5,166 nucleotides of DNA from Aquifex aeolicus (GCA_015661465.1 DQVZ01000289.1:1-5166); one strand, 5' to 3'. Counted from the stretch's first letter, positions 1 to 5,166 are shown. Program-made: numbers and translations. The notes: a model not told the origin generated them from the letters alone.

Positions 1-549
1 ATGAGGTTTTATATTGTAGACACCGAGAGCCGTAATAGCGTCTACAACCAAGAGAATATCCTTATTCTGAGTTATCTCTCCTATGGCTTTCACATCGTGA
101 TAAGCTCCCGTGGAACTTTCCGAGATTTGAACGAGAATTCCTTTAACGTCGGGATGCTTCTTTATTGTATCTTCTACAGCTTCCGGGTCTACACTTTTTC
201 CCCATTCAACCGGAAGTTCAATTACATCAAGTCCCCAGCATCTGCCCAGTTCAGCCCACCTTTCTCCGAATTTCCCGCCTACAACAGCTATTACTTTATC
301 TCCTGGATTAAAGAAGTTTTGAACAGAGGCCTCCATAGCCCCAGTGCCAGATGAGGCAAAGAATACAAAATTTTCAGAAGGGTTACTAATTAGCTTTTTG
401 AAAAGTTCTCTTGTCTTTAAAAAGGCTTCAGTAAACTCTTTAGTTCTATGATGAATTATCTGTTTACCTAAAACTCCCCTTATCCTATCGGGAATTTCAA
501 CAGGACCTGGGGTAAATACTCTTTCTTCCTTAAAGTTATAAAACTTCAT
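1..549 (-). CDS. Class-V PLP aminotransferase (alanine/serine-glyoxylate aminotransferase type), N-terminal half
   Basis: Open for 183 codons from ATG at 549 to the window edge with no stop; the rest lies outside the window. Visible family features in order are a TPGP motif (residues 13-16), IIHHRTKEF (31-39), the glycine-rich cofactor loop ASSGTGAMEA (65-74), ESSTG (144-148), and VVDAITALG (168-176), where Asp170 is the expected partner of the PLP pyridine nitrogen. These match fold-type I, class-V aminotransferases of the alanine-glyoxylate/serine-glyoxylate group, typically about 380 residues long. The Schiff-base lysine should fall just past the visible end, so catalytic competence cannot be checked here. 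Substrate is not decidable; relatives use alanine, serine or aspartate as amino donor and are often just named AspC-like. The start overlaps the ndk stop by 4 bp (ATGA) and has no strong Shine-Dalgarno, so translation is probably coupled to ndk. Family call is firm, substrate is not. Confidence 0.88.
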   Translation of the reverse strand, partial: MKFYNFKEERVFTPGPVEIPDRIRGVLGKQIIHHRTKEFTEAFLKTRELFKKLISNPSENFVFFASSGTGAMEASVQNFFNPGDKVIAVVGGKFGERWAELGRCWGLDVIELPVEWGKSVDPEAVEDTIKKHPDVKGILVQISESSTGAYHDVKAIGEITQNKDILLVVDAITALGVYNIKPH

Positions 550-974
550 ACTATCTCTAGACCTGAGAAAATGAAACTGATTTCGTACTGTGCACTTTCG
601 GGAGAGTCAGAAGCGTGAATAGCATTTTTTCCTTTATCGGTACCAAAAAGTGCTCTTATAGATTTTGGAGCCACCTTTCTTGCTTCTTCGCTATCGGTAG
701 GTCCGATAATTTCCCTTACCCTTTTTATAGCGTCTTCACCTTCTAAAACCGCTGCAACTACGGGACCTGAAGACATAAACTCTACAAGTTCCTGATAAAA
801 AGGTCGTTCTCTGTGAACGTAATAAAAATCTCCTGCTTTTTCAGGAGTAAATCTGAACATCTTTAGAGCTTTTATTTGAAAACCCTCTTGAATAAACCTA
901 TCAAGAATTTTTCCCAGTGCTCCTTTTTCCATGGCATCGGGTTTAACTATTATGAGTGTTCTTTCTACAGCCAT
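546..974 (-). CDS. ndk: Nucleoside diphosphate kinase
   Basis: A 142-residue cytosolic enzyme that transfers the gamma-phosphate of ATP to NDPs and dNDPs through a phosphohistidine intermediate. The sequence opens with RTLIIVKPDA (residues 5-14, containing the conserved Lys11). It carries the family signature NAIHASDSP (117-125) with the phosphorylated histidine at His120, Asn117 beside it, and Arg107 in SIRALFG for nucleotide phosphate binding. Length and residue spacing match standard bacterial Ndk, with a few C-terminal residues beyond the ESAQYEI motif. The ATG directly follows the atpH TAA, and a GGAGGT site 6 nt upstream lies inside the last atpH codons, which fixes the start. The stop overlaps the aminotransferase start (ATGA). 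Its position behind ATP synthase stalk genes suggests co-expression of ATP production with NTP balancing; that link is inference. The identification itself is secure. Confidence 0.97.
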   Translation of the reverse strand: MAVERTLIIVKPDAMEKGALGKILDRFIQEGFQIKALKMFRFTPEKAGDFYYVHRERPFYQELVEFMSSGPVVAAVLEGEDAIKRVREIIGPTDSEEARKVAPKSIRALFGTDKGKNAIHASDSPESAQYEISFIFSGLEIV

Positions 975-1520
975 TTATACACCTCCGAGTCTTGTAAGTT
1001 TTTCAAGTTGGGTTTTAACGGAAGTATCGAGCACGTAAGCTTGGGTTTTAAAGATAAACCCCCCTATGAGGGAAGAATCTTCCTTAATTTCTATCTCAAT
1101 ATCTCTGTTTAAGAATTTATTAATAGACTTTTTAATTTTTTCGATGGTTTTCTTATCCAGTTTTCTCGGGATTATAAGTTCTCCCTTGAGCATTCTCATT
1201 AACTTTTCAAGTTCAAGTTCGTAAAGTCTTTTTATTTCGGGTATAAGAGACATAGCATTTATATCCACTAGGTATTCAAGAACTTCTACAACTTCCTCGG
1301 GAGCTTTTTGCTTGCGGGCAAGATGATTAAGAACCTTTATTTTCTCCTCCCTATCGATTTGAGGAGAAAGGAAAAAGTTTCTTATAATTTTGTCCTTTCT
1401 GTAAGCAGAACTTAGCATTCCGAGGAATTCATCTACCTTAAGTATGGTATTTTTCTCCTTGGGGATTTTTTTCATTAGGAGCCTTACAGCTTTTCTCGCC
1501 AGTTCTTTTCTCTTAAGCAT
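975..1520 (-). CDS. atpH: F1Fo ATP synthase subunit delta
   Basis: A 181-residue stator protein that sits on top of the alpha3-beta3 head and anchors the b-type peripheral stalk (equivalent of mitochondrial OSCP). The N-terminal two thirds (about 1-110) is helical and charged, as expected for the six-helix bundle, with the family-like stretch RNFFLSPQID (47-56). The C-terminal part carries the delta signature: GGFIFKTQAYVLD (153-165) followed by TSVKTQLEKL (166-175). Length is normal for the family. The ATG at 1520 has a strong GGAGGAG 4 nt upstream, located within the end of atpF2, and the two genes overlap by 8 bp. The stop codon is immediately followed by the ndk ATG. In most bacteria atpH precedes atpA; here no atpA follows, so the alpha, gamma, beta and epsilon genes must lie elsewhere. 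Confidence 0.95.
   Translation of the reverse strand: MLKRKELARKAVRLLMKKIPKEKNTILKVDEFLGMLSSAYRKDKIIRNFFLSPQIDREEKIKVLNHLARKQKAPEEVVEVLEYLVDINAMSLIPEIKRLYELELEKLMRMLKGELIIPRKLDKKTIEKIKKSINKFLNRDIEIEIKEDSSLIGGFIFKTQAYVLDTSVKTQLEKLTRLGGV
981..986 (-). promoter_or_regulatory. Ribosome binding site of ndk nested in the atpH 3' end
   Basis: GGAGGT encodes the last two glycines of AtpH and lies 6 nt before the ndk ATG at 974. It fixes the ndk start, and terminating and initiating ribosomes share this stretch because no bases separate the atpH stop from the ndk start. Confidence 0.8.
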
Positions 1521-2073
1521 TCTTCTCCTCCAGGAGTTTTAACTGGGTTTCTATGTATTTTTTCTGAACATCTGCCTTTTTAAACTCTTTTACAAGGAGT
1601 TCCTTCGCAATCTCTTCCGCCTTCTGGATTCCGTAAAGTGCCAGTTCCCTTTTAGCTCTGTTAAGCTCTATTTCGATAGTTTCTTTTGCCTTTTCTCTTA
1701 CCCTTTGAGCAACTTCTTGAGCATGTTCTATTATTCTTTTCTTTTCTACCTCAGCAGTTTCTTTTGCCAGTTTTTCGTATTCTTCCGCTTTCCTTTTTGC
1801 GTTTTCAAGTTCTTCCTTCGCTTTAACAAGCTCTTCTTTTGCAATGAGGAATTCTCTTTCTGAGCTTACCAAGTTATCAATTATCGAGTTATAGAATTTC
1901 TCAAAAGCTTCCGTGATAGGTTTTTTTCCAAAATAGTAAACCAAACCGAGGAAAGCCAAGATATTTAACCCTTTCCAGATTAGCTCTCCTGGGGAGTGGC
2001 TACCGTGTCCGCCTTCCCCTGCAAAGGCTACAGCTCCTAAACTAATTAAGATTCCCAGAACCTTACCCATCAT
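1513..2073 (-). CDS. atpF2: F1Fo ATP synthase subunit b (second b-type subunit, with N-terminal signal peptide)
   Basis: A 186-residue peripheral stalk subunit. Residues 1-18 look like a cleavable signal peptide: Lys4, a hydrophobic core VLGILISLGAVAF, and an AFA-type cleavage site before Gly19. A short Gly/His-rich segment (GEGGHGSHSPGE, 19-30) follows, then a membrane helix (about 31-48, containing IWKGLNILAFLGLVYYF). From about residue 50 a long Lys/Glu/Ala-rich amphipathic coiled coil runs nearly to the end, as in all b subunits. Residues 46-53 (YYFGKKPI) resemble the usual post-membrane b motif ending in basic residues and proline. The ATG at 2073 overlaps the atpF1 stop (ATGA) and has GAGAGAGG 4 nt upstream; a second ATG three bases on (2070) is an alternative start. 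The signal peptide is unusual compared with the uncleaved N-terminus of E. coli b. Together with the shorter atpF1 product it likely forms a b/b' heterodimer. Confidence 0.93.
   Translation of the reverse strand: MMGKVLGILISLGAVAFAGEGGHGSHSPGELIWKGLNILAFLGLVYYFGKKPITEAFEKFYNSIIDNLVSSEREFLIAKEELVKAKEELENAKRKAEEYEKLAKETAEVEKKRIIEHAQEVAQRVREKAKETIEIELNRAKRELALYGIQKAEEIAKELLVKEFKKADVQKKYIETQLKLLEEKNA
1525..1531 (-). promoter_or_regulatory. Ribosome binding site of atpH nested in the atpF2 3' end
   Basis: GGAGGAG falls within the final atpF2 codons (Leu-Glu-Glu-Lys) and is 4 nt before ATG at 1520. It confirms the atpH start that overlaps atpF2 by 8 bp. Confidence 0.8.
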
Positions 2074-2504
2074 GCTGCCTCTCTCAAAATTTTCTTAACA
2101 ATGCTCTTAGCTATACCAGCAACAGATTTTTCAAGTTTCTTCTTTTCTTCTTCAAGGTTTTTCCTGATTTCCGCAACGGCCTTTTTAATTTCTTCTTCCG
2201 CTTGCTTTTCTGTTTCCTCAATCAACTCTTTAGCTCTGGCTTCAGCTTCCTTTCTTGCGGATTCAATTATGCTATCGGCTTTCATTTTGGCTTCTTCCAA
2301 AATTTTCGTGGCCTCATCAAGATACTTTTGGGCCTCTCCCTTTAGTTTTTCCGCTTCTCTGAGGTTTCTCCTTATAAGCTCATCTCTCGATTCTATTACG
2401 TCAGAATAGGGTTTTACGTATACGTTGTTAAGAATTAAAAGGAATATTATGAATACTGCCAACTGGACTATTATAGTTGCGTTGGGCATTACTCCTATGT
2501 CCAT
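2070..2504 (-). CDS. atpF1: F1Fo ATP synthase subunit b' (first b-type subunit)
   Basis: A 144-residue peripheral stalk subunit. MPNATIIVQLAVF (residues 6-18) begins a single membrane helix (about 9-28) leading into YVKPYSDVI (29-37), the basic/proline exit typical of b and b' subunits. From about residue 38 to the end it is an unbroken Lys/Glu/Ala/Arg coiled coil that dimerises and reaches delta. The short length and membrane-segment style resemble the b' form known from cyanobacteria and other organisms with two b genes. The ATG at 2504 is chosen because GGAGGAG lies 4 nt upstream and the frame upstream lacks b-like sequence. The same frame stays open to 2786, but that 94-codon extension overlaps the permease gene and is not credible. 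An inner ATG at 2489 lacks proper spacing. A likely promoter sits just upstream. The stop overlaps the atpF2 start by 4 bp. Confidence 0.93.
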   Translation of the reverse strand: MDIGVMPNATIIVQLAVFIIFLLILNNVYVKPYSDVIESRDELIRRNLREAEKLKGEAQKYLDEATKILEEAKMKADSIIESARKEAEARAKELIEETEKQAEEEIKKAVAEIRKNLEEEKKKLEKSVAGIAKSIVKKILREAA

Positions 2505-2508
2505 CAGT

Positions 2509-2515
2509 CTCCTCC
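2509..2515 (-). promoter_or_regulatory. Ribosome binding site of atpF1
   Basis: GGAGGAG, 4 nt before ATG at 2504. It decides the atpF1 start against the much longer open frame that runs into the permease gene. Confidence 0.85.
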
Positions 2516-2523
2516 GCAAAACA

Positions 2524-2551
2524 ATTATAGCAGAACTCACTCTTTCCTCAA
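2524..2551 (-). promoter_or_regulatory. Candidate sigma-70-type promoter for atpF1-atpF2-atpH-ndk
   Basis: On the minus strand, TATAAT (2524-2529) is a perfect -10 box lying in the only intergenic gap of the window. A TTGAGG (2546-2551), matching four of six -35 consensus bases, is 16 nt upstream inside the 3' end of the permease gene. Initiation about 7 nt downstream of the -10 box would be near 2517, giving a very short leader of roughly 13 nt that begins just before the GGAGGAG site. Position and spacing support it. However, TATAAT also occurs by chance inside atpH and atpF1 in this AT-rich DNA, so it remains a prediction. Confidence 0.5.
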
Positions 2552-3721
2552 AACTTCTATAACTTTCTCCTTCGAAGCTTTTACTGAAGGGATTATTGAG
2601 GACAACAGGGAAAGTATTAAGGTACCTAAAAGTGTAAATATTACATCCTTTAGTTTTATATGAACGGGAATATAACTCATCATGTAAACCTCTTCGGATA
2701 CTCTTATCAGTTTGTATTCGTTGATAAAGTAAGCAAGAATGTAAGCATTCAGCACACCGCTCAATGCTCCTACCATTCCGATACACATCCCTACAGTGAG
2801 AAATATGAGTAGTATTTCTTTTTGCTTCATACCGAAGGTCTTGAATATAGCTATATCTTTAATCCTCTCTTTCACTTTAACAAAGAGTAAGCTCGTGATA
2901 TTAAAGGATGCTACAAGAACCATTAAAAGTAAAATAAAAAATAACCCGAGTTTTTCCAGTTCCAGTGCGTTGAATAAGGGCTTATTTAAGTCTATCCAAG
3001 AACGTATTATTACACTGTCCCCGAGGTTTTCGATGAGTTTTTCTTTTACTTCATTGGCTTTATAGGGATTTTTTAGGTAAACTTCCGTGAGATTCACAGC
3101 GTAATCCCTTTTAAAAAATTCCCGCGCCTTTAGTAAATCCATGTATATAAATGCAAAATCCTTATCGTAAGCACCGGTGTAGAATATACCCCCTACTTTA
3201 AACTTTCCCACCTTAGGTATAGTCCCAGTGGGAGTTCTTATTCCGAAAGGGGAAACTAAGTTAACTTTACTTCCTATTTGAGAATTCAGTACATCCGCTA
3301 TTCCTCTTCCGATAATTATCCCTTCTATAGTTCCCTCTTCAAGAAAACTCTCAATGAATTTCCTGAAGTTTTCATCTGTATAATCTACGGCCTTTATACT
3401 TACACTCTGTATCACTTCGCCGTTGGAGATGAAAGCGTTAAATATTTTAAAGTTCAAAAAGGTTTTTATGTCTTCAGTTGTAGAGAGAACAGAGTTTATT
3501 CTGCTTTCTTCCCAATCGGAGTAGAGGGTAATGACTATATGGGGAGTATTGGAAAGAATTTTGTTTTTGAGTTCATCTTGAAATCCGGAGAACACACCCA
3601 GTGTGAGAAGTATTGCGGAAACGCTTAGAAATATTCCGAAGAAGGACATAAAGGAAATAATTAAGGAAGTCCCTCTTGAGCTAAAAAGGTATTTGGTAGC
3701 TATCTTCAGATACAACCTCAT
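2537..3721 (-). CDS. LolC/LolE-family ABC transporter permease (lipoprotein release type)
   Basis: A 394-residue inner-membrane protein with the MacB/LolC/LolE layout. There is one N-terminal membrane helix (about 20-46), a large periplasmic domain (about 47-257), then three membrane helices (about 259-282, 303-333, 359-383). SWIDLNKPLF (241-250) and LELEKLG (253-259) just before the second helix, and VLVASFNITS (268-277) within it, match the LolC/E group. KVKERIKDIAIFKTFGM (282-298) is the coupling segment that contacts the ATPase in this superfamily. LolCDE extracts lipoproteins from the inner membrane for outer-membrane sorting. A single gene cannot be assigned to C or E, and organisms with one such gene would use a homodimer. 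No LolD ATPase is in the window. The ATG overlaps the PilZ gene stop by 4 bp with no clear Shine-Dalgarno, implying coupled translation. Some other MacB-like substrate remains possible. Confidence 0.87.
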   Translation of the reverse strand: MRLYLKIATKYLFSSRGTSLIISFMSFFGIFLSVSAILLTLGVFSGFQDELKNKILSNTPHIVITLYSDWEESRINSVLSTTEDIKTFLNFKIFNAFISNGEVIQSVSIKAVDYTDENFRKFIESFLEEGTIEGIIIGRGIADVLNSQIGSKVNLVSPFGIRTPTGTIPKVGKFKVGGIFYTGAYDKDFAFIYMDLLKAREFFKRDYAVNLTEVYLKNPYKANEVKEKLIENLGDSVIIRSWIDLNKPLFNALELEKLGLFFILLLMVLVASFNITSLLFVKVKERIKDIAIFKTFGMKQKEILLIFLTVGMCIGMVGALSGVLNAYILAYFINEYKLIRVSEEVYMMSYIPVHIKLKDVIFTLLGTLILSLLSSIIPSVKASKEKVIEVLRKE

Positions 3722-4416
3722 AGCATTTTCAAGGCCTTTATAATTTCCTGTTGTCTTTCCAAAACGTATTTCCTTACTTTATCTTTGTCCTTTTCCGAGT
3801 ATTCCGCTTCAAAACCTATTCTTATGTAAATTCCTTCCTCTGAAATACTTAAGTTCCTTACTCTACCTTTCGCATGAGCTTTACCGTATTTGGGCAAGTG
3901 AACGTAAAGGTCAAACCAGGAGGAGGGTTTTTTTTGTATAAGTTGTATTACCTCACCAGATGCAGTTGTATCTTTTTTGAGAATTACTCCCACTCCTGTT
4001 TCGCTTATATCTTTTGCTACAACTTTGAGCTTGTAGCTGTCCACAGTAAGCTCAACTATTACAGGATTTGTGGGATCGGGTTCAACTCTCACAGTCCTCC
4101 TTTTTATAAATTCTGGTTGTTCTCTTAGTTCTTTAAATTCAATCACTAAGTATCCCAAATTGCTTACTACTTTACCGTAAACGTATCTATTTCCCGTATT
4201 TATATAAACTTCTGTTCCCGGACTAAAAGCACCTTTGAATACGCATCTTCCCCACGAAAACCCGAGCAGCTTTGAGGTTTTATCTATCCAAGAAAGGGAA
4301 AGTTGAGTTTTTACGGGAAGCTCTTTAAACTTCGTTGATATATGATACTTTTCCCCTACTTTAAATAATCTATACAGTTCAGACATCATTCCTTTAAATT
4401 TTAAAGTTTTTTCCAC
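3718..4416 (-). CDS. PilZ-domain cyclic-di-GMP-binding protein
   Basis: A 232-residue soluble protein without signal peptide or membrane segment. The C-terminal half is a PilZ domain. RRTVR (106-110) supplies the RxxxR arginines that bind cyclic-di-GMP, and DISETG (136-141) is an intact D/NxSxxG motif; both are needed for ligand binding and both are present. The domain continues through GRVRNLS (184-190) and IGFEAEYSEKD (200-210) to a terminal helix with RQQEII (221-226), common in this family. Residues about 15-100 form a beta-rich N-terminal domain, in the place where YcgR-like proteins carry their effector-facing domain. The longest frame starts with GTG at 4416, overlapping rsmG by 16 bp without a Shine-Dalgarno. 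ATG at 4389 or 4386, preceded by AAAGGA at poor spacing, is an alternative nine or ten codons shorter. Ligand binding is well supported by motifs; the regulated target (motility, adhesion or the adjacent permease) is unknown. Confidence 0.85.
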   Translation of the reverse strand: MEKTLKFKGMMSELYRLFKVGEKYHISTKFKELPVKTQLSLSWIDKTSKLLGFSWGRCVFKGAFSPGTEVYINTGNRYVYGKVVSNLGYLVIEFKELREQPEFIKRRTVRVEPDPTNPVIVELTVDSYKLKVVAKDISETGVGVILKKDTTASGEVIQLIQKKPSSWFDLYVHLPKYGKAHAKGRVRNLSISEEGIYIRIGFEAEYSEKDKDKVRKYVLERQQEIIKALKML

Positions 4417-5000
4417 AATATGTAAGATTCAGAAACAAAACTGAGTGAAACTCTGCAAAAGTTGTAATCCTTAAGCCATTCTTCTTTTAATTGGCTTCCC
4501 TTAAGGATAAAAACGTATTCATCAGCCAGACTTTCCATAATTTCTTTCACATCTTCAAATTTTCCAAGAGCTCTTGCTAAGCTTACATCAAATTTTCTAC
4601 TTAGTTTTTCCGCCCTTTCACAAACAACTTCGTAGTCTTCATTTATCTTTATCTTGATATACTCCAAAAAGGCACACTTCTTTGCAACGGCCTCAACGAG
4701 CGTCAGCTTGATGTCTCTTAGATATATTTTTAGGGGAACTCCGGGAAATCCCGCACCCGAACCTACATCTACAAAATGCTTTCCCTTCCATTCGAAATTT
4801 ATACTTTCAAAACATCTTACCAAGCTTACGCTATCTATAAAGTGTCTCTTTATCACTTCTTCAGGCTCTCTTATGGCGGTAAGGTTGTGAACTCTATTCC
4901 ACTTTAAAAGTTCTTTGAGATATACATTAAATTTTTCAGTCTGCTCGTCTTCCAGAAAAAACCCTTCTTTTTCAAATAGTTTTTTAATCTTCTCTAACAT
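4401..5000 (-). CDS. rsmG: 16S rRNA (guanine-N7) methyltransferase RsmG (GidB)
   Basis: A 199-residue SAM-dependent methyltransferase that forms m7G at the position equivalent to E. coli 16S G527 in the decoding region. Family features in order are WNRVHNLTAI (34-43), HFIDSVSL (53-60), and the SAM-binding loop VDVGSGAGFPGVPL (77-90). LVEAVAKKCAFLEYI (101-115) has the acidic residue that contacts the SAM ribose, followed by ERAEKL (128-133), SLARALG (140-146) and FILKGSQLKEE (164-174). Length is close to the usual 200-210 residues. The ATG at 5000 lies 17 bp inside the end of the upstream frame and has only a weak GAAAG before it, suggesting coupled translation. In many bacteria rsmG neighbours mnmG or parAB; here it heads into a PilZ gene instead. 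The cysteines at 109 and 127 have no obvious role. Confidence 0.95.
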   Translation of the reverse strand: MLEKIKKLFEKEGFFLEDEQTEKFNVYLKELLKWNRVHNLTAIREPEEVIKRHFIDSVSLVRCFESINFEWKGKHFVDVGSGAGFPGVPLKIYLRDIKLTLVEAVAKKCAFLEYIKIKINEDYEVVCERAEKLSRKFDVSLARALGKFEDVKEIMESLADEYVFILKGSQLKEEWLKDYNFCRVSLSFVSESYILWKKL

Positions 5001-5166
5001 CTTTCAGCTTCAAACTCAATTTTACTTTCCCATAAATAATTATCTCTTTAGGAATGTTTTTGTTTTTAAAGTCCCTTTTTATAATGATTTTCTTTATTTT
5101 TTTACTGTTTGTTGGAAAAACTTCAAGAAATTCAACCTTGTCTTTTACTTTAAAAAGATTCGTCTC
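4984..5166 (-). CDS. Unidentified Lys-rich protein, C-terminal end only
   Basis: An open frame enters from the high-coordinate edge and ends at TAA (4986-4984), giving the last 60 residues of a longer protein. I do not recognise it. It is strongly basic (15 Lys), with alternating hydrophobic/charged stretches such as KVKDKVEFLEVF and IIIYGKVKLSLKLKDV that suggest beta strands. No membrane helix or catalytic motif is visible. It overlaps rsmG by 17 bp in another frame. It is judged real because the frame stays open, gene packing here leaves no other explanation for this stretch, and lysine-rich composition matches the neighbours. The overlap implies it is co-transcribed with rsmG. Confidence 0.6.
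   Translation of the reverse strand, partial: ETNLFKVKDKVEFLEVFPTNSKKIKKIIIKRDFKNKNIPKEIIIYGKVKLSLKLKDVRED

Noticed and set aside
1..354. Plus-strand open frame at the window edge
   Set aside because: Antisense to a clearly recognisable class-V aminotransferase; aromatic-rich translation with no domain.
1171..1176. TATAAT on the minus strand inside atpH (another at 2470-2475 inside atpF1)
   Set aside because: Neither has a recognisable -35 box at proper spacing, and both fall in codons needed for the proteins. They show how easily the hexamer arises by chance here.
1525..1536. Palindromic CTCCTGGAGGAG overlapping the atpH ribosome binding site
   Set aside because: The hairpin would have a five-base stem with a two-base loop, too tight to be a credible regulatory or terminator structure.
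1921..1927. Run of seven A residues in the atpF2 coding strand (possible slippery site)
   Set aside because: It encodes the conserved basic Lys-Lys-Pro exit of the membrane helix, the protein continues normally, and a frameshift product would serve no evident purpose.
2101..2409. Plus-strand frame rich in Ser, Phe, Ala and Ile
   Set aside because: It is the mirror of the Lys/Glu/Ala coiled-coil codons of atpF1; no promoter or ribosome binding site supports it.
2505..2786. 94-codon in-frame upstream extension of atpF1
   Set aside because: It lies over the 3' end of the permease gene in another frame and has no b-subunit-like content. The GGAGGAG-supported ATG at 2504 gives a normal-length b' protein.
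3278..3628. Plus-strand 116-codon frame, and similar frames at 876-1112, 2796-3065, 3874-4128 and 4654-4890
   Set aside because: All are antisense to well-supported genes, lack family features, and have the Tyr/Phe/Ser-rich composition expected of reversed Lys/Glu codons.
1..5166. tRNA/rRNA genes, CRISPR repeats, insertion sequences, attachment sites, rho-independent terminators
   Set aside because: None seen. The window is almost wholly coding, with one 32-bp gap and no GC stem followed by a T run at any gene end.

Overview
Every gene in this window reads on the minus strand, so gene order runs from high to low coordinates. In that order it holds the C-terminal end of an unidentified Lys-rich protein, rsmG (16S rRNA methyltransferase), a PilZ-domain cyclic-di-GMP receptor, a LolC/LolE-family ABC permease, three peripheral-stalk genes of the F1Fo ATP synthase (b', b, delta), ndk (nucleoside diphosphate kinase), and the N-terminal half of a class-V PLP aminotransferase that runs off the low-coordinate end.

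The organism looks like a hyperthermophilic member of the Aquificales, closest to Aquifex aeolicus. The evidence is the very Lys/Glu/Ile-rich proteins, AT-rich DNA with strong GGAGG ribosome binding sites, extreme gene packing, and an ATP synthase gene set broken into pieces with two different b subunits. From memory of the A. aeolicus genome, its atp genes are scattered in this way. No database search was possible, so the species call is an inference.

Gene packing is extreme. The junctions are a 17-bp overlap (unknown ORF/rsmG), a 16-bp overlap (rsmG/PilZ, if the GTG start is used), 4-bp ATGA overlaps (PilZ/permease, b'/b, ndk/aminotransferase), an 8-bp overlap (b/delta), and direct abutment (delta/ndk). 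The only intergenic gap is 2505-2536, 32 bp between the permease and atpF1. That gap holds a consensus TATAAT and a GGAGGAG ribosome binding site, so the likely layout is one transcription unit for rsmG-PilZ-permease and a promoter restarting transcription for atpF1-atpF2-atpH-ndk-aminotransferase. Read-through from upstream is not excluded. No stretch above 300 bases lacks a gene.

Functionally, the atp genes supply the stator that links membrane subunit a to the F1 head. Ndk uses ATP to equilibrate the NTP pool. The upstream genes cover ribosome modification, second-messenger sensing and envelope transport. I see no RNA gene, mobile element, CRISPR array or inserted foreign segment, and no clearly new system. 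The points most worth a second look are the signal peptide on one b subunit, the split atp cluster ending in ndk, the promoter in the single gap, and the PilZ/permease coupling.
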